DNA from: Gp6-AA40 sp032156805
GTDB taxonomy: Bacteria > Acidobacteriota > Vicinamibacteria > Vicinamibacterales > UBA2999
Reading direction: 5' to 3'
Length of the DNA stretch: 64,000 nucleotides
Assembly (NCBI GenBank): GCA_032156805.1
Contig: JALDXQ010000008.1
Coordinates: forward strand, 8,715-72,714
Position numbers and translations under genes: made by a program
Notes under the pieces: model-generated
The model's input: only the letters and a program-made list of their open reading frames with translations
Databases searched by the model: none
Told to the model about the DNA's origin: nothing
Part shown: piece by piece, positions 50,470 through 59,553 of the stretch
Position numbering within the stretch: position 1 is the first letter of the stretch
Layout: each line of letters opens with the position of its first letter

Positions 50470-52293
50470 CTACCAGCCTAGGAGATATTTTCCCTCAGCT
50501 ACGGTCGCATCGGCCAGCGTGCGGCGGAGCGCAACCGTGTTGACCGGCGGGACCTTCAGAATCCGCCGCAGCGCGGCCAGGAGCGTTCGCAGCGTATCGC
50601 CCTCGGCCATTGCCGAAAGAGCCGAGCGGGCGCCGGCATCGACCCGGAGACCGGCGTCGTGCACGAACACGCGGGCTGCGGCCACGTGCAGGTCGTGCCG
50701 GCGCGGATCCGAGGTCGCGGCGTCCTGGGCCCGCAGCACGCAGCTCTCGCCTGCGTAGGTATCGATGAGGATGTCGGCGGCGTAGCCGAGGACCTCCTGC
50801 TGATCAGTGAGCTTCTCGCCGTAGGTCTGCATTGCCGTGCCGATGATCATCAGGGCAACTTTCTTGAACGCGGCCATGGCCCGCATTTCGTCGCCCAACG
50901 GCTGGTCGTCGGACCCGGCTGCTGCGCCAATGGACGGCGACAGCACCTCGTCCTGAAGCCGGCGGGCAGCGGGGATGAGCGGAATCTCACCCTTGATGGC
51001 CCGCCGCACCAGCATGCCAGGGATGAGCAATCGATTGATCTCGTTGGTTCCCTCGAAGATCCGGTTGACGCGCGCGTCCCGGTAGTAGCGCTCGGCCGAG
51101 TAGTCTTTGACGAAGCCGTTGCCACCGTGAATCTGAACGTTCTCGTCGAGCACGAAGTCGAGCGTCTCGCTGCCGGCGACCTTTGCAATCGACGCCTCGA
51201 CAGCGTATTCCTCGAACGCCTGCGCGATTGCCGCTCCATCGTGCGCGCCACTGCCGAGCGTGGCATCGATGAGCCCGGCGGTTCGGTAGATGAGGCTTTC
51301 GACGGCGTAGGTGCGAGCGATCATCTCGCCGAGCTTGTGCCGGATCGCACCAAAGGACGCGATCGGCTGGCCGAACTGCCGCCGCGCGGCCGCGTACGAC
51401 GCCGCGTCGGCGATCGCAGCACGAGCGCCGCCGATACACATGGCGCCAAGGCTGAAGCGTCCGTAGTTCAGCGTGTTGAGCGCGACCTTGTGGCCCTTGC
51501 CGATCTCGCCGAGCACGTTCTCAGCCGGCACGCGCGCATCCTGGAGCAGGATCGGCGTCGTCGACGAGCCGTGCAGCCCCATCTTGTGCTCTTCGTTTCC
51601 TGAAGTCACACCGCCGAACGCGCGCTCCACGATGAACGCCGTGAACTGCTCGCCGTCCACCTTGGCAAAGACGATGATCACGTCGGCGAAGCCGCCGTTG
51701 CTGATCCACATCTTCTCGCCGTTGAGGAGCCAGCTCCCATCGCCCTGTTTCACGGCTCGCGTCTTGGCCGCCAGTGCGTCCGAGCCGGAGCCAGACTCGC
51801 TGAGAGCGTAGGCGCCGGTGATTTCGCCACTCACGAGTCGAGGCAGGTACTTCTCTTTCTGATCCTTCGTGCCGAACAGCACGAGCGGCAGGATGGTCAG
51901 ATTCGCCTGGCCACCAAACGTCGTCGCAAACGAGGCCGATGGACCGATCTGTTCGATCACGGCGAGCGACGATGCCTTGTCGAGATCCAGGCCGCCGTAG
52001 GCTTCCGGCACAGCGATGCCGAGAAGGCCGAGCTCACCGCATCGCCGCAGCAGCGATCGCGCGAGCTCCCAGTCCTTCTGCTCCAAGCGATCGAGCACCG
52101 GCAGCACCTCGGACTGGACGAACTCAGTCGTCGTCTGCGCCATCAGGCGATGCTCGTCGGTGAGATGCTCTGGCGTGAAGATGTCAGGAGCTGCCGAATC
52201 CTCGAGCAGCCAAATACCACCTTTGCAAGCGGGTCGGGAGTCATTTGAAGTAGACACTTTCCCGGATGCGACGTCAGATGCTGGTGTGCTCAT
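50470..52293 (-). CDS. Acyl-CoA dehydrogenase, long (about 600 aa) form
   Basis: 607 aa from ATG 52293. The FAD enzyme introduces the 2,3-double bond in acyl-CoA. Residues 40-420 form the standard fold (LGLLGIAVPEAYGGLDL, ALSESGSGSDA, NGEKMWISNGGFAD, IHGGNGFVKDYSAERYYRDARV with EGTNEI). The additional C-terminal 180 residues are the extension seen in FadE of Bacillus and in VLCAD. The first 25 residues are translated from an AAATGACTCCC inverted repeat and are not conserved. Part of the beta-oxidation operon with thiolase and HCDH-ECH. Confidence 0.92.
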   Translation of the reverse strand: MSTPASDVASGKVSTSNDSRPACKGGIWLLEDSAAPDIFTPEHLTDEHRLMAQTTTEFVQSEVLPVLDRLEQKDWELARSLLRRCGELGLLGIAVPEAYGGLDLDKASSLAVIEQIGPSASFATTFGGQANLTILPLVLFGTKDQKEKYLPRLVSGEITGAYALSESGSGSDALAAKTRAVKQGDGSWLLNGEKMWISNGGFADVIIVFAKVDGEQFTAFIVERAFGGVTSGNEEHKMGLHGSSTTPILLQDARVPAENVLGEIGKGHKVALNTLNYGRFSLGAMCIGGARAAIADAASYAAARRQFGQPIASFGAIRHKLGEMIARTYAVESLIYRTAGLIDATLGSGAHDGAAIAQAFEEYAVEASIAKVAGSETLDFVLDENVQIHGGNGFVKDYSAERYYRDARVNRIFEGTNEINRLLIPGMLVRRAIKGEIPLIPAARRLQDEVLSPSIGAAAGSDDQPLGDEMRAMAAFKKVALMIIGTAMQTYGEKLTDQQEVLGYAADILIDTYAGESCVLRAQDAATSDPRRHDLHVAAARVFVHDAGLRVDAGARSALSAMAEGDTLRTLLAALRRILKVPPVNTVALRRTLADATVAEGKYLLGW

Positions 52294-52307
52294 TGAAATG
52301 ACTCCCG
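52235..52307. repeat. Inverted repeat of the AAATGACTCCC family across an operon junction
   Basis: CGGGAGTCATTT at 52235-52246 and AAATGACTCCCG at 52296-52307 are exact complements, 49 nt apart. The acyl-CoA dehydrogenase start codon (52291-52293) is in the loop and the left arm is inside its coding sequence. Confidence 0.8.
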
Positions 52308-52312
52308 GCCCC

Positions 52313-53491
52313 TTACATCCGCTCGAAAATGCCGGCGGCGCCCATTCCGCCCCCCACACACATCGTGACGAGACCGTAGCGCGCGTTTCGCCGACGCATC
52401 TCATAGAGGAGCGTCGCCGTCAGCTTGGCGCCCGTGCAGCCGAGTGGATGGCCAAGAGCGATCGCTCCGCCATTGACGTTGAGGCGCCCGGGATCGATTG
52501 GCAGCTCACGCAGGCACGCCAGCACCTGCGCCGCGAACGCTTCGTTCAACTCGATCAGATCCATTTGATCGAGCGTCAGTCCCGCGCGAGCCAGCGCCTT
52601 GCGCACCGCCGGCACCGGTCCAATTCCGAACCGCTCGGGTTCGACACCGGCGGTTGCGTATGAGACCAGACGGGCCAGCGGCTCGAGCCCGCGTGCGCGC
52701 GCGGCTTCAGCCGAGGTGACGATCACCGCCGCGGCGCCGTCGCTCGTTTGCGACGAGTTGCCTGCCGTGACCGTACCGCTCGCGTGAAAGGCCGGTCGAA
52801 GCTTGCCGAGTGCCGACTCCGAGGTGTCGCGTCGCGGTCCTTCGTCCTGAGTGAACGTCACGGTGCGCGTCACGGGGGTGCCGTTAGATCCGGGAGCGGC
52901 AACATCGAACGTGAGTGGAGTGATCTCGTCGGCAAAGCGTCCGGCATCGATCGCGGCGACTGCGCGCAGATGACTTTGCAGCGCGAATCGGTCCTGTTCC
53001 TCGCGGGAGATCTGGTAGTCGCGCGCGTGGTTCTCGGCGACCAGTCCCGTGCTCAAGTACACATCGGGATACTCCTCGACGAGCGCCGGATTCGGGCAGA
53101 CCTTGTTGCCGCCCATCGGAACGAGGCTCATCGACTCGGTACCACCGGCAATCACGATGTCCGCAAAGCCGCACATCACGTGCTCTGCTGCCGAAGCAAT
53201 CGCCTGAAGACCGGAAGCGCAGAACCGGTTCATCGTGACCGCCGATGCATCAACCGGCACGCCGGCGCGCAGGCTCGCAATGCGTGCCACGTTGAGACCC
53301 TGCTCGGCCTCCGGCATCGCGCACCCCATGATCACGTCGTCGACGTCCGCCGGCTGGAGGGCCGGAACACGACGCAAGACCTCGCCGATGACGATGGCGG
53401 CCATTTCATCCGGGCGTACGGTCTTCAACGCGCCGTTTGGCGCCTTGCCGACCGCCGTGCGCGTCGCCGAAACGATTACCGCGTCTCGCAT
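52313..53491 (-). CDS. fadA: Acetyl-CoA C-acyltransferase (3-ketoacyl-CoA thiolase)
   Basis: The 392-aa thiolase cleaves 3-ketoacyl-CoA with CoA. Nucleophile Cys91 is in NRFCASGLQAI, followed by the GGTESMS loop, NGGAIALGHPLGCTGAK with the catalytic His, and the second Cys in TMCVGGGMG. It overlaps the upstream hydrolase gene by 16 nt. Its end is 19 nt from the acyl-CoA dehydrogenase start, with the inverted repeat between. Confidence 0.95.
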   Translation of the reverse strand: MRDAVIVSATRTAVGKAPNGALKTVRPDEMAAIVIGEVLRRVPALQPADVDDVIMGCAMPEAEQGLNVARIASLRAGVPVDASAVTMNRFCASGLQAIASAAEHVMCGFADIVIAGGTESMSLVPMGGNKVCPNPALVEEYPDVYLSTGLVAENHARDYQISREEQDRFALQSHLRAVAAIDAGRFADEITPLTFDVAAPGSNGTPVTRTVTFTQDEGPRRDTSESALGKLRPAFHASGTVTAGNSSQTSDGAAAVIVTSAEAARARGLEPLARLVSYATAGVEPERFGIGPVPAVRKALARAGLTLDQMDLIELNEAFAAQVLACLRELPIDPGRLNVNGGAIALGHPLGCTGAKLTATLLYEMRRRNARYGLVTMCVGGGMGAAGIFERM

Positions 53492-54117
53492 GTGAAATCC
53501 GTCAGCAATTCCTCGAGGGCATCGCCCACTTCGCTCGCCTGCCCGTCAAACAGATGATTGGCGCGGTCGATCTCCACAAACTCCTTGGGCTCGTGCAGCT
53601 GCGCGTAGAACTCCCGCACTGTCTTGAGCGGAATCAATTCGTCGCTCTCGCCGTGGACGATGAACTTCGGCTTCGTCGACAGCTTCACCGACGCGAACTC
53701 GTAGCGATTGACCGGCGGTGCGATTCCGATGAGCGCACACATCCGTTTGTCATCCGCACCTGAGGTCATTGCAATGTACGAGCCGAAGGAAAACCCCGCT
53801 GCCCACATCTCCAGATCAGGATACCTCCCCGCCATGAAGTCAGCCGCTGCGCGGTAATCGTCCATTTCTCCCCGGCCGTTGTCCCACGATCCGACGCTGC
53901 GGCCGACACCTCGGAAGTTGAACCTCAGCACGACACACCCGATCCGCGTCAACGCCTTTGCAGCCTGGAACACGACCTTCGTGTGCATCGTGCCGCCCTT
54001 GATTGGCAGCGGATGCGCGAAGACGACGGCCGCGCGTGGCGTGCCGTTCGGTACGTCGAGCAGCGCCTCCAGTTGGCCGACTGCGCCTGGAATCTCACGG
54101 ACTGTTTCAGACAACAC
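53476..54117 (-). CDS. Small alpha/beta hydrolase within the beta-oxidation operon
   Basis: About 213 aa from GTG 54117, or TTG 54114, which has the better spacing to AAAGGAG. The fold shows FAHPLPIKGGTMHTKVV, RFNFRGVGRSVGSWDNGRGE, a GFSFGS nucleophile elbow and Asp/His in HGESDELIP and ANHLF. It may be an acyl-CoA or ester hydrolase. It overlaps both neighbours (11 nt upstream, 16 nt downstream), so it is firmly part of the operon. Confidence 0.85.
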   Translation of the reverse strand: MLSETVREIPGAVGQLEALLDVPNGTPRAAVVFAHPLPIKGGTMHTKVVFQAAKALTRIGCVVLRFNFRGVGRSVGSWDNGRGEMDDYRAAADFMAGRYPDLEMWAAGFSFGSYIAMTSGADDKRMCALIGIAPPVNRYEFASVKLSTKPKFIVHGESDELIPLKTVREFYAQLHEPKEFVEIDRANHLFDGQASEVGDALEELLTDFTCETR

Positions 54118-54916
54118 GTCTCCTTTGTTCTTGCTGTTGTGCAATTTCGTCTGCGAATCGCGCGACAAGTTCGGCGAACTGCTGCGGCCGGGTGATCGAC
54201 CCGAGATGCCCGCTTCGCTCGATCGTGGTGGAACTCGCATGAGGCCACAGGCGCAGATAGTCACGGGTCAGCGCAACCGGCACGACGCGATCGAGCTCGG
54301 CTTGGCCCGTAATGATGAGTGCCGGTACACGCAGCTGAGTCAGCTCCGGTTCGAGGGTGTTCCCCTCCAGCAGCCGCACTCGCCGCGCCATGAGGACGGG
54401 CGAGAACCGGTTCCTCATCACAGCGCCGACGTGATGGAAAGCAAACGACAGCGCTGCCATGACGCCTTCTTTCGCGGCCACCATTTCACCGAACAATCGC
54501 ACGGAGTTGACGCAGAAGACCGGCGACAACAACCGCGGTGAGCGCATCAGGAACCTGACGCGAGCGTCGGGTGCCCAGGATGGCGGGATGCCCGAGACGA
54601 CCACCACTCCCTGCGCACTCTCCGGGTGTCGAGCCGCAAACGCGGCCGCGATCAGGCCGCCGTACGAGATACCGCAGATGACCGCAGACGTGACTCCAGC
54701 GGCATCGAGTGCTTCTGTGATCTGCTTCAAGTAGCAGTCGAATCCGGACGCTTCGTCGAACGACGCGCAGCTCGTCGGTTCATCGGCAAGCGAGAAGGTA
54801 ATGACGCGGCACCGCTGCGACAGCGCGTCGACGGCCGGTTGCATCCATTCCCAACGGCCCTGGATTCCGGGCACGAGCACGACCGGTGTGCCGGATCCTC
54901 TGTCGATGATCTTCAT
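54107..54916 (-). CDS. Alpha/beta hydrolase (second one in the operon)
   Basis: The 269-aa protein has VLVPGIQGRWEWMQP at the oxyanion region, nucleophile elbow ICGISYGG, Asp in ITGQAELDRVVP and the His in ERSGHLGSI, typical of small lipases and esterases. It starts 7 nt after the HCDH-ECH gene's stop. Two different hydrolases between the fatty-acid genes suggest release of fatty acids from esters or thioesters before or during beta-oxidation. Confidence 0.85.
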   Translation of the reverse strand: MKIIDRGSGTPVVLVPGIQGRWEWMQPAVDALSQRCRVITFSLADEPTSCASFDEASGFDCYLKQITEALDAAGVTSAVICGISYGGLIAAAFAARHPESAQGVVVVSGIPPSWAPDARVRFLMRSPRLLSPVFCVNSVRLFGEMVAAKEGVMAALSFAFHHVGAVMRNRFSPVLMARRVRLLEGNTLEPELTQLRVPALIITGQAELDRVVPVALTRDYLRLWPHASSTTIERSGHLGSITRPQQFAELVARFADEIAQQQEQRRRVV

Positions 54917-54923
54917 ACGCGCG

Positions 54924-57230
54924 TCAATTCCTCAATGGCTTGCCGGTCTTCAGCGTGTGCTGAATTCGCTCCCGCGTTTTTGGTTCCGCCAACAGGCTGA
55001 GGAACGCTTCGCGCTCGAGGTCGAGCAGATGCTGCTCCGACACCAGCGCTGCATGCGGCAGATTTCCTCCTGTCATGATCGTGGCCAGCTTTCGGCCGAT
55101 CAACTTGTCGTGGTCGCTGATCCGGCCGGCTCGCCACGCCAGATGAACACCAAGCTTCAACGTCGCTGCGACGCTCTCTCCTCCAACCGCGATGGCCGTC
55201 CGTCGCGCAGGAGCGGTATAGCCCTCGCGCACTCTCTCCAGTGCACGCGCCTTCGCGTCGCTCAACAGCCGATCGCGGTTCATCGTCACGGCATCGACCG
55301 GGCGCAGGTAGCCGAGTCGAATCGCGTCGGGACCGCTTGCCGACATCCTGGCAAAGCCGATCGTTTCGAACGCGCGCTGCACCGGCGGCAGCAGATCCGA
55401 GGCGCCCGGCAGCATCTGCTCGACGGCGCGCGCCACCATCTCTTTTGTGCCGCCGCCGGCCGGGATGAGACCTACGCCAACCTCCACCAGGCCGAGGTAG
55501 GTCTCCCCTGCTATTTGGACGCGGTCCGCGTGCAATGCGATCTCACAGCCGCCGCCGAGCGTCATGCCGGCCGGTGCAACGATGACCGGCACACCGGCGT
55601 AACGCAGCGCCATGGTGGTCTGCTGGAACGTTCGCACCATGAGATCGAGCTCGTCCCAGTTCTCCTCCTGCGCCTCGAGCAGCACCAGCATCAGATTGGC
55701 GCCGGCGGAGAAGTGCGGCGCCTCGTTGCCGACGACCAACGCCGCGAAATTCCGCTCGGCTTCGCGAACACCCGCCTGCAGCATCTGGATCGTGTCGCCA
55801 CCAATCGCGTTCATCTTCGAGTGGAACTCGACCGCGAGGACACCGTCACCGAGATCGACGAGGCTCGCGCCGGGATTCTTCTTGACGACCTTCGAACGAT
55901 CGCTTGCCGCGCGGAGGATCTGCAGGTCCGCGGCAGCTGGCGGCACCTCGCCGTCACGCAGCCGCGTACGTCCACTCTCGAGAAGCGAGCGCCAGATGGG
56001 CGGAACGCCGTTGTCCAGCAGACCGGCGTCCGCCTCGCGCGTCGCGTCGATCACGCGGTCGATACCGATCGCATCAGCGGTCTCGAACGGCCCCAGCTCC
56101 CAGCCGAATCCCCATCGCATCACCCGGTCGACATCGTCGGGCGAATTGGCAATCTCGGGTGTGACGCCGGCCGCGTAGACGAGAGCCGGCGGCAGCGTCG
56201 AGCGAAGGAAGCGGCCGACTCGATCTGTGCCGTTGAACAGCGTCCTGATGCGTTCGCCCGTATCGGCAATGGCGTTTGCGGCGTCGAGCGAGGGCAGCTT
56301 GACCTGCTTTCGCGGACGATATTCGAGTGTCTCGTGGTCGAGCGTCAGGATCTCGGATTCGCCACCGGCACCCTTGATCCGCTTGTAGAAGCCCTGGCCG
56401 GCTTTCTCCCCGACGAGCCCTTTGGCCACCATCTGTTCGACGAACGCGGGCAATACGAAGCGCGATCGCGCGCTTTCATCGGGAAGCCGCTCGTGCAGGT
56501 TGCGGATCACGTGTACCAGGATGTCGATGCCAGCCAGATCGAGCGTGCGGAAGGTTGCGCTCTTTGGCCGCCCGATTGCCGGGCCGGTCATCGCGTCGAT
56601 CTCTTCGATCGTGTACTCGCCCGATGCGATGAGAGAGAGCAGCGGCACGACTCCCGCGAGCGCGAGGTGGTTGCCGATGAAATTCGGTGAGTCTTTTGCG
56701 CTCACGACGCCTTTGCCGAGATGGTGATCGGCAAACGCAGTCACCTCTTCGATGACATCGCGGCTGGTCTCAGCGGTCGGGATGATCTCGAGCAGGTGAA
56801 GGTAGCGCGGCGGGTTGAAGAAGTGCGTTCCCAGCCAGTGACGCCGAAAATCGTCGCTGCGCCCTTCGGCGAGCGCTTGAATCGGAATGCCGGATGTATT
56901 GGAGCTGACGATCGATCCCGGCCGTCTCGCCTGATCGACGCGCGCGAGCAGCGCCTGCTTCACGTCGAGTCGCTCGACGATGGCCTCGATGATCCAATCC
57001 GCATCGGCAAGACGAGTCAGCCCGTGATCGAAGCTCGCGGTCGTGACGAGCTTCCACGTATCTGGCGTGAAGAACGGGTCTGGTTTGAGTGCGCGGGCGC
57101 GCTTGAGTCCTTCGGCAGCAGCCTCGCTCGTGACGTCAAGCAATACCGCCGGGACCCCGGCGTTTGCAACGTGCGCCGCGATCTGAGCCCCCATGACACC
57201 GGCGCCCAGCACGGCGACCGAGCGAATCAT
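54924..57230 (-). CDS. 3-hydroxyacyl-CoA dehydrogenase / enoyl-CoA hydratase fusion (FadN type)
   Basis: The 768-aa bifunctional enzyme has the dehydrogenase first (VAVLGAGVMGAQIAAH, then SNTSGIPI and the HFFNPPRYLHLLEI catalytic block) and an enoyl-CoA hydratase/isomerase domain last (about 450-650, with HFSAGANLML and GGGCEIALHADRV). This order matches FadN of Bacillus, opposite to FadB. It carries out hydration and oxidation of enoyl-CoA. It is the first gene of the operon; 112 nt upstream hold no gene. A long open frame on the other strand is a codon-bias shadow. Confidence 0.92.
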   Translation of the reverse strand: MIRSVAVLGAGVMGAQIAAHVANAGVPAVLLDVTSEAAAEGLKRARALKPDPFFTPDTWKLVTTASFDHGLTRLADADWIIEAIVERLDVKQALLARVDQARRPGSIVSSNTSGIPIQALAEGRSDDFRRHWLGTHFFNPPRYLHLLEIIPTAETSRDVIEEVTAFADHHLGKGVVSAKDSPNFIGNHLALAGVVPLLSLIASGEYTIEEIDAMTGPAIGRPKSATFRTLDLAGIDILVHVIRNLHERLPDESARSRFVLPAFVEQMVAKGLVGEKAGQGFYKRIKGAGGESEILTLDHETLEYRPRKQVKLPSLDAANAIADTGERIRTLFNGTDRVGRFLRSTLPPALVYAAGVTPEIANSPDDVDRVMRWGFGWELGPFETADAIGIDRVIDATREADAGLLDNGVPPIWRSLLESGRTRLRDGEVPPAAADLQILRAASDRSKVVKKNPGASLVDLGDGVLAVEFHSKMNAIGGDTIQMLQAGVREAERNFAALVVGNEAPHFSAGANLMLVLLEAQEENWDELDLMVRTFQQTTMALRYAGVPVIVAPAGMTLGGGCEIALHADRVQIAGETYLGLVEVGVGLIPAGGGTKEMVARAVEQMLPGASDLLPPVQRAFETIGFARMSASGPDAIRLGYLRPVDAVTMNRDRLLSDAKARALERVREGYTAPARRTAIAVGGESVAATLKLGVHLAWRAGRISDHDKLIGRKLATIMTGGNLPHAALVSEQHLLDLEREAFLSLLAEPKTRERIQHTLKTGKPLRN

Positions 57231-57342
57231 GTGATCAGTCTACGCCACGGGAGCGCTCGCGCCTACGCGACGACAGCGCTCGAGCGCGTACGAAGACACA
57301 CATCAGACTGCCTGACGTGCGCGACGAATCGGTTTCAGCGGG

Positions 57343-57711
57343 TTAGAAATACGGCGGCGGATCGACCGTGACCGATCGCACGACCGATGTGGTGATCCGG
57401 CTGGAGAGCCCGGACATTTCGAGGCGCAAGCCGACACCAATCCACCCTGCCTTGATCGCAGTACCGCCAGCCGTAGCGCCTTCGATGCGGAGCTCGGTTG
57501 GTTCGGGAAACAAGCGACCCCCGGTGACTGTGGCGCGCTTGTCGTCGGGATGTACGACCACGAGACGATACGTCGAATACCTGGTCTCCACATGGACCAC
57601 GCTGCCGGGCGGAAGAGATTGAAAATCGATCCCGTCCGAACACCCCGGCTCACGGACGAACTGGTCGAGTGGCTGAGGCGGAGATTCGAGCGCCGAATCG
57701 TTTGCGGACAT
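57343..57711 (-). CDS. Conserved small protein, probable beta-barrel, function unknown
   Basis: 122 aa from ATG 57711. After a low-complexity N-terminus, PPGSVVHVETRYSTYRLVV, TGGRLFPEPTELRIEGAT and AGWIGVGLRLEMS, then TTSVVRSVTV, form a run of predicted beta strands. I have an impression that similar proteins are widespread in Acidobacteriota as uncharacterised single-domain proteins, but no family name comes to mind. No signal peptide. Longer in-frame starts exist upstream to 57807 but are not conserved-looking. Confidence 0.65.
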   Translation of the reverse strand: MSANDSALESPPQPLDQFVREPGCSDGIDFQSLPPGSVVHVETRYSTYRLVVVHPDDKRATVTGGRLFPEPTELRIEGATAGGTAIKAGWIGVGLRLEMSGLSSRITTSVVRSVTVDPPPYF

Positions 57712-57846
57712 CGTCAATTTCCTTCCGCATCGGGTTGTAGCAAGCTGCTCGCCAGTGCGCAGAATGTCGTGTTCTTCCCAAATACAGGCAGTTTTGCACC
57801 TGCCCAAAGAGCGGCCTTGAGGAAATACTTCAGCAATCGGCCGAAC

Positions 57847-59553
57847 TTACGTGGTGATTTCTTTCCAGCTCCGTGTGAGATGTTCGCCTGTCCTCCAGGC
57901 CAATGCCTGAGCCGTTAGTGTCGGGTTTCTGGCACCGCTCGTTCCCATCACGGACGCACCGACGACACCGAGATTTGGGACCTCGTGCGAGAAACCCCAG
58001 CGATTGACGACGTTTGTTTCGGCGTTGTTGCCCATCCTGGTACCGCCGTACGCATGCGTCGACGGTCCCATGGTGCCCAACGGACCTTTTTCTGTCGCGA
58101 CGGCTCCGGCCGCGCGATACCACTCGACCATCTTGTCCTGGATGAACCCGCCAACGGCTCGATCGTTGTCTTTGAATTCTGCCGTGATGCGGCAGACCGG
58201 ATAGCCGAGCGGATCGGTGACGGTCGGATCGAGATCGAGGTAGTTGTCCTCGTACGGCAATGTGCTCTTCTGAAGATAGGCGGTGTTGGCGCGGTCGGCG
58301 TTCTCCTTGATGAACGCCTTCCATGCCGCGCCCCACCGCGGCGCTCGTCCGAAGGTGCTCATGTTTGCTGCCCCGATCGGCCGCCGGTCGGAATAGACCC
58401 ACAGATTCCCGCCACCGATGAAATCGTGACCGGCATGATCGAAGTTGTCGTCGGCCCAGTTGTCGACAGCAACGCCTTGCGCGGGCAGGCCGTACCAGCT
58501 GTTGAGCGCTCGCGGAAACAGGGCGCTCACGCTCGCGCCAGTGTTGTGGCTGAAGTAGTGACGGCCCACCTGTCCGTGATTGTTCGAGAGGCCATTCGGG
58601 AAAGCCTTCGACTTCGACAGCAGCAGCAGCCGCACGTTCTCGTACGTGTAGCCGGCAAGCAGGACGACGTCCGCTGGTTGAAAGTATTCGGTGCCACCCT
58701 TCAGGTAGGACACTCCGGATACGCGACCCTTGTCGCTCACGTCGATCCTGATCACGTGCGCTTCCGTGACGACATCGAGACGCTTGGTGGTGAGCGCCTT
58801 GGGAATCGTTGTGACTGCCGTCGATCCCTTGGCATTCACGTGACAGCCGCCGCGGTTGCAGAAGCCGTGATACACGCACGCCGTCCGGTTTGCATAGTTT
58901 CGTGAGTTGACCGCGGCCGGTCCCGGAAATGCGTGCCATCCGAGCCCGCGCGCGGCGTTGGCCATCATCTCGGTAAAGCCTGAACCGCGAAGCGGAGGCA
59001 TCGGGTACTCGCGCTTGCGCGGACCCTCGAAGATGTTCCCGCCGCGATCGATGCGGCCGTTGATGTTGCCGGCCTTTCCGGAGACACCGATCTCGCGTTC
59101 GACGCGATCGTAGTACGGCTCGAGCTCCTCGAGGCCGAACGGCCAGTCCTCCACGGTTGACCCTTTCGGGATTCGCGACGCGCCGTAGCGTCGTGTGGTC
59201 TCGCTCACGACCTTGAAGTCCCACGGGCTCAAACGCCAGCTCTGTGCCCAGTAGTGAAGCGAGGTGCCGCCGACCGCGTTCATCATCGGGTGAATCGCCA
59301 GGCGCGGCGAATTCGGCGCGGAGGCGTTCGGCCGATGCGTTGGGATCTCCCGGTTGGCTTTCTGCACCGCTTGCGGCCAGCCGCGATAGTTGTTGCGGAG
59401 TTCGTCGGGTGCGAAGTCTTCGGCGCGCAGCCACGATCCTGCCTCGAGGCCCACGACATTCAATCCCGCCTCCACGATCGGCAGTACCGCCACGCCGCCA
59501 ACGGCACCCAGGCCGACGATCACGACGTCTGTCTTCTTGAGCTCAGTCGCCAT
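57847..59553 (-). CDS. GMC-family oxidoreductase, large subunit
   Basis: The 568-aa FAD enzyme starts with VVIVGLGAVGG (GxGxxG) and GLEAGSW, and ends with the GMC C-terminal pattern GPSTHAYGGTRMGNNAETNVV and ASVMGTSGARNPTLTAQALA. It pairs with the preceding subunit-3-like gene, overlapping by 11 nt, as in gluconate 2-dehydrogenase or sorbitol/glucoside dehydrogenases. No own signal peptide, so it may be exported together with the Tat-signal-bearing small subunit. It would oxidise a sugar, sugar acid or alcohol; a cytochrome subunit is not in the window. Confidence 0.9.
   Translation of the reverse strand: MATELKKTDVVIVGLGAVGGVAVLPIVEAGLNVVGLEAGSWLRAEDFAPDELRNNYRGWPQAVQKANREIPTHRPNASAPNSPRLAIHPMMNAVGGTSLHYWAQSWRLSPWDFKVVSETTRRYGASRIPKGSTVEDWPFGLEELEPYYDRVEREIGVSGKAGNINGRIDRGGNIFEGPRKREYPMPPLRGSGFTEMMANAARGLGWHAFPGPAAVNSRNYANRTACVYHGFCNRGGCHVNAKGSTAVTTIPKALTTKRLDVVTEAHVIRIDVSDKGRVSGVSYLKGGTEYFQPADVVLLAGYTYENVRLLLLSKSKAFPNGLSNNHGQVGRHYFSHNTGASVSALFPRALNSWYGLPAQGVAVDNWADDNFDHAGHDFIGGGNLWVYSDRRPIGAANMSTFGRAPRWGAAWKAFIKENADRANTAYLQKSTLPYEDNYLDLDPTVTDPLGYPVCRITAEFKDNDRAVGGFIQDKMVEWYRAAGAVATEKGPLGTMGPSTHAYGGTRMGNNAETNVVNRWGFSHEVPNLGVVGASVMGTSGARNPTLTAQALAWRTGEHLTRSWKEITT

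Noticed and set aside
54801..56690. 629-codon plus-strand open frame opposite the HCDH-ECH fusion gene
   Set aside because: The translation is Arg/His/Asp-rich with no recognisable motif, and the minus strand encodes a clear two-domain enzyme. It is a shadow frame caused by GC-rich third codon positions.
57830..59434. 534-codon minus-strand open frame in another frame of the GMC gene
   Set aside because: Arg/Ser/Gly-rich translation with no motif; the GMC frame explains the region.
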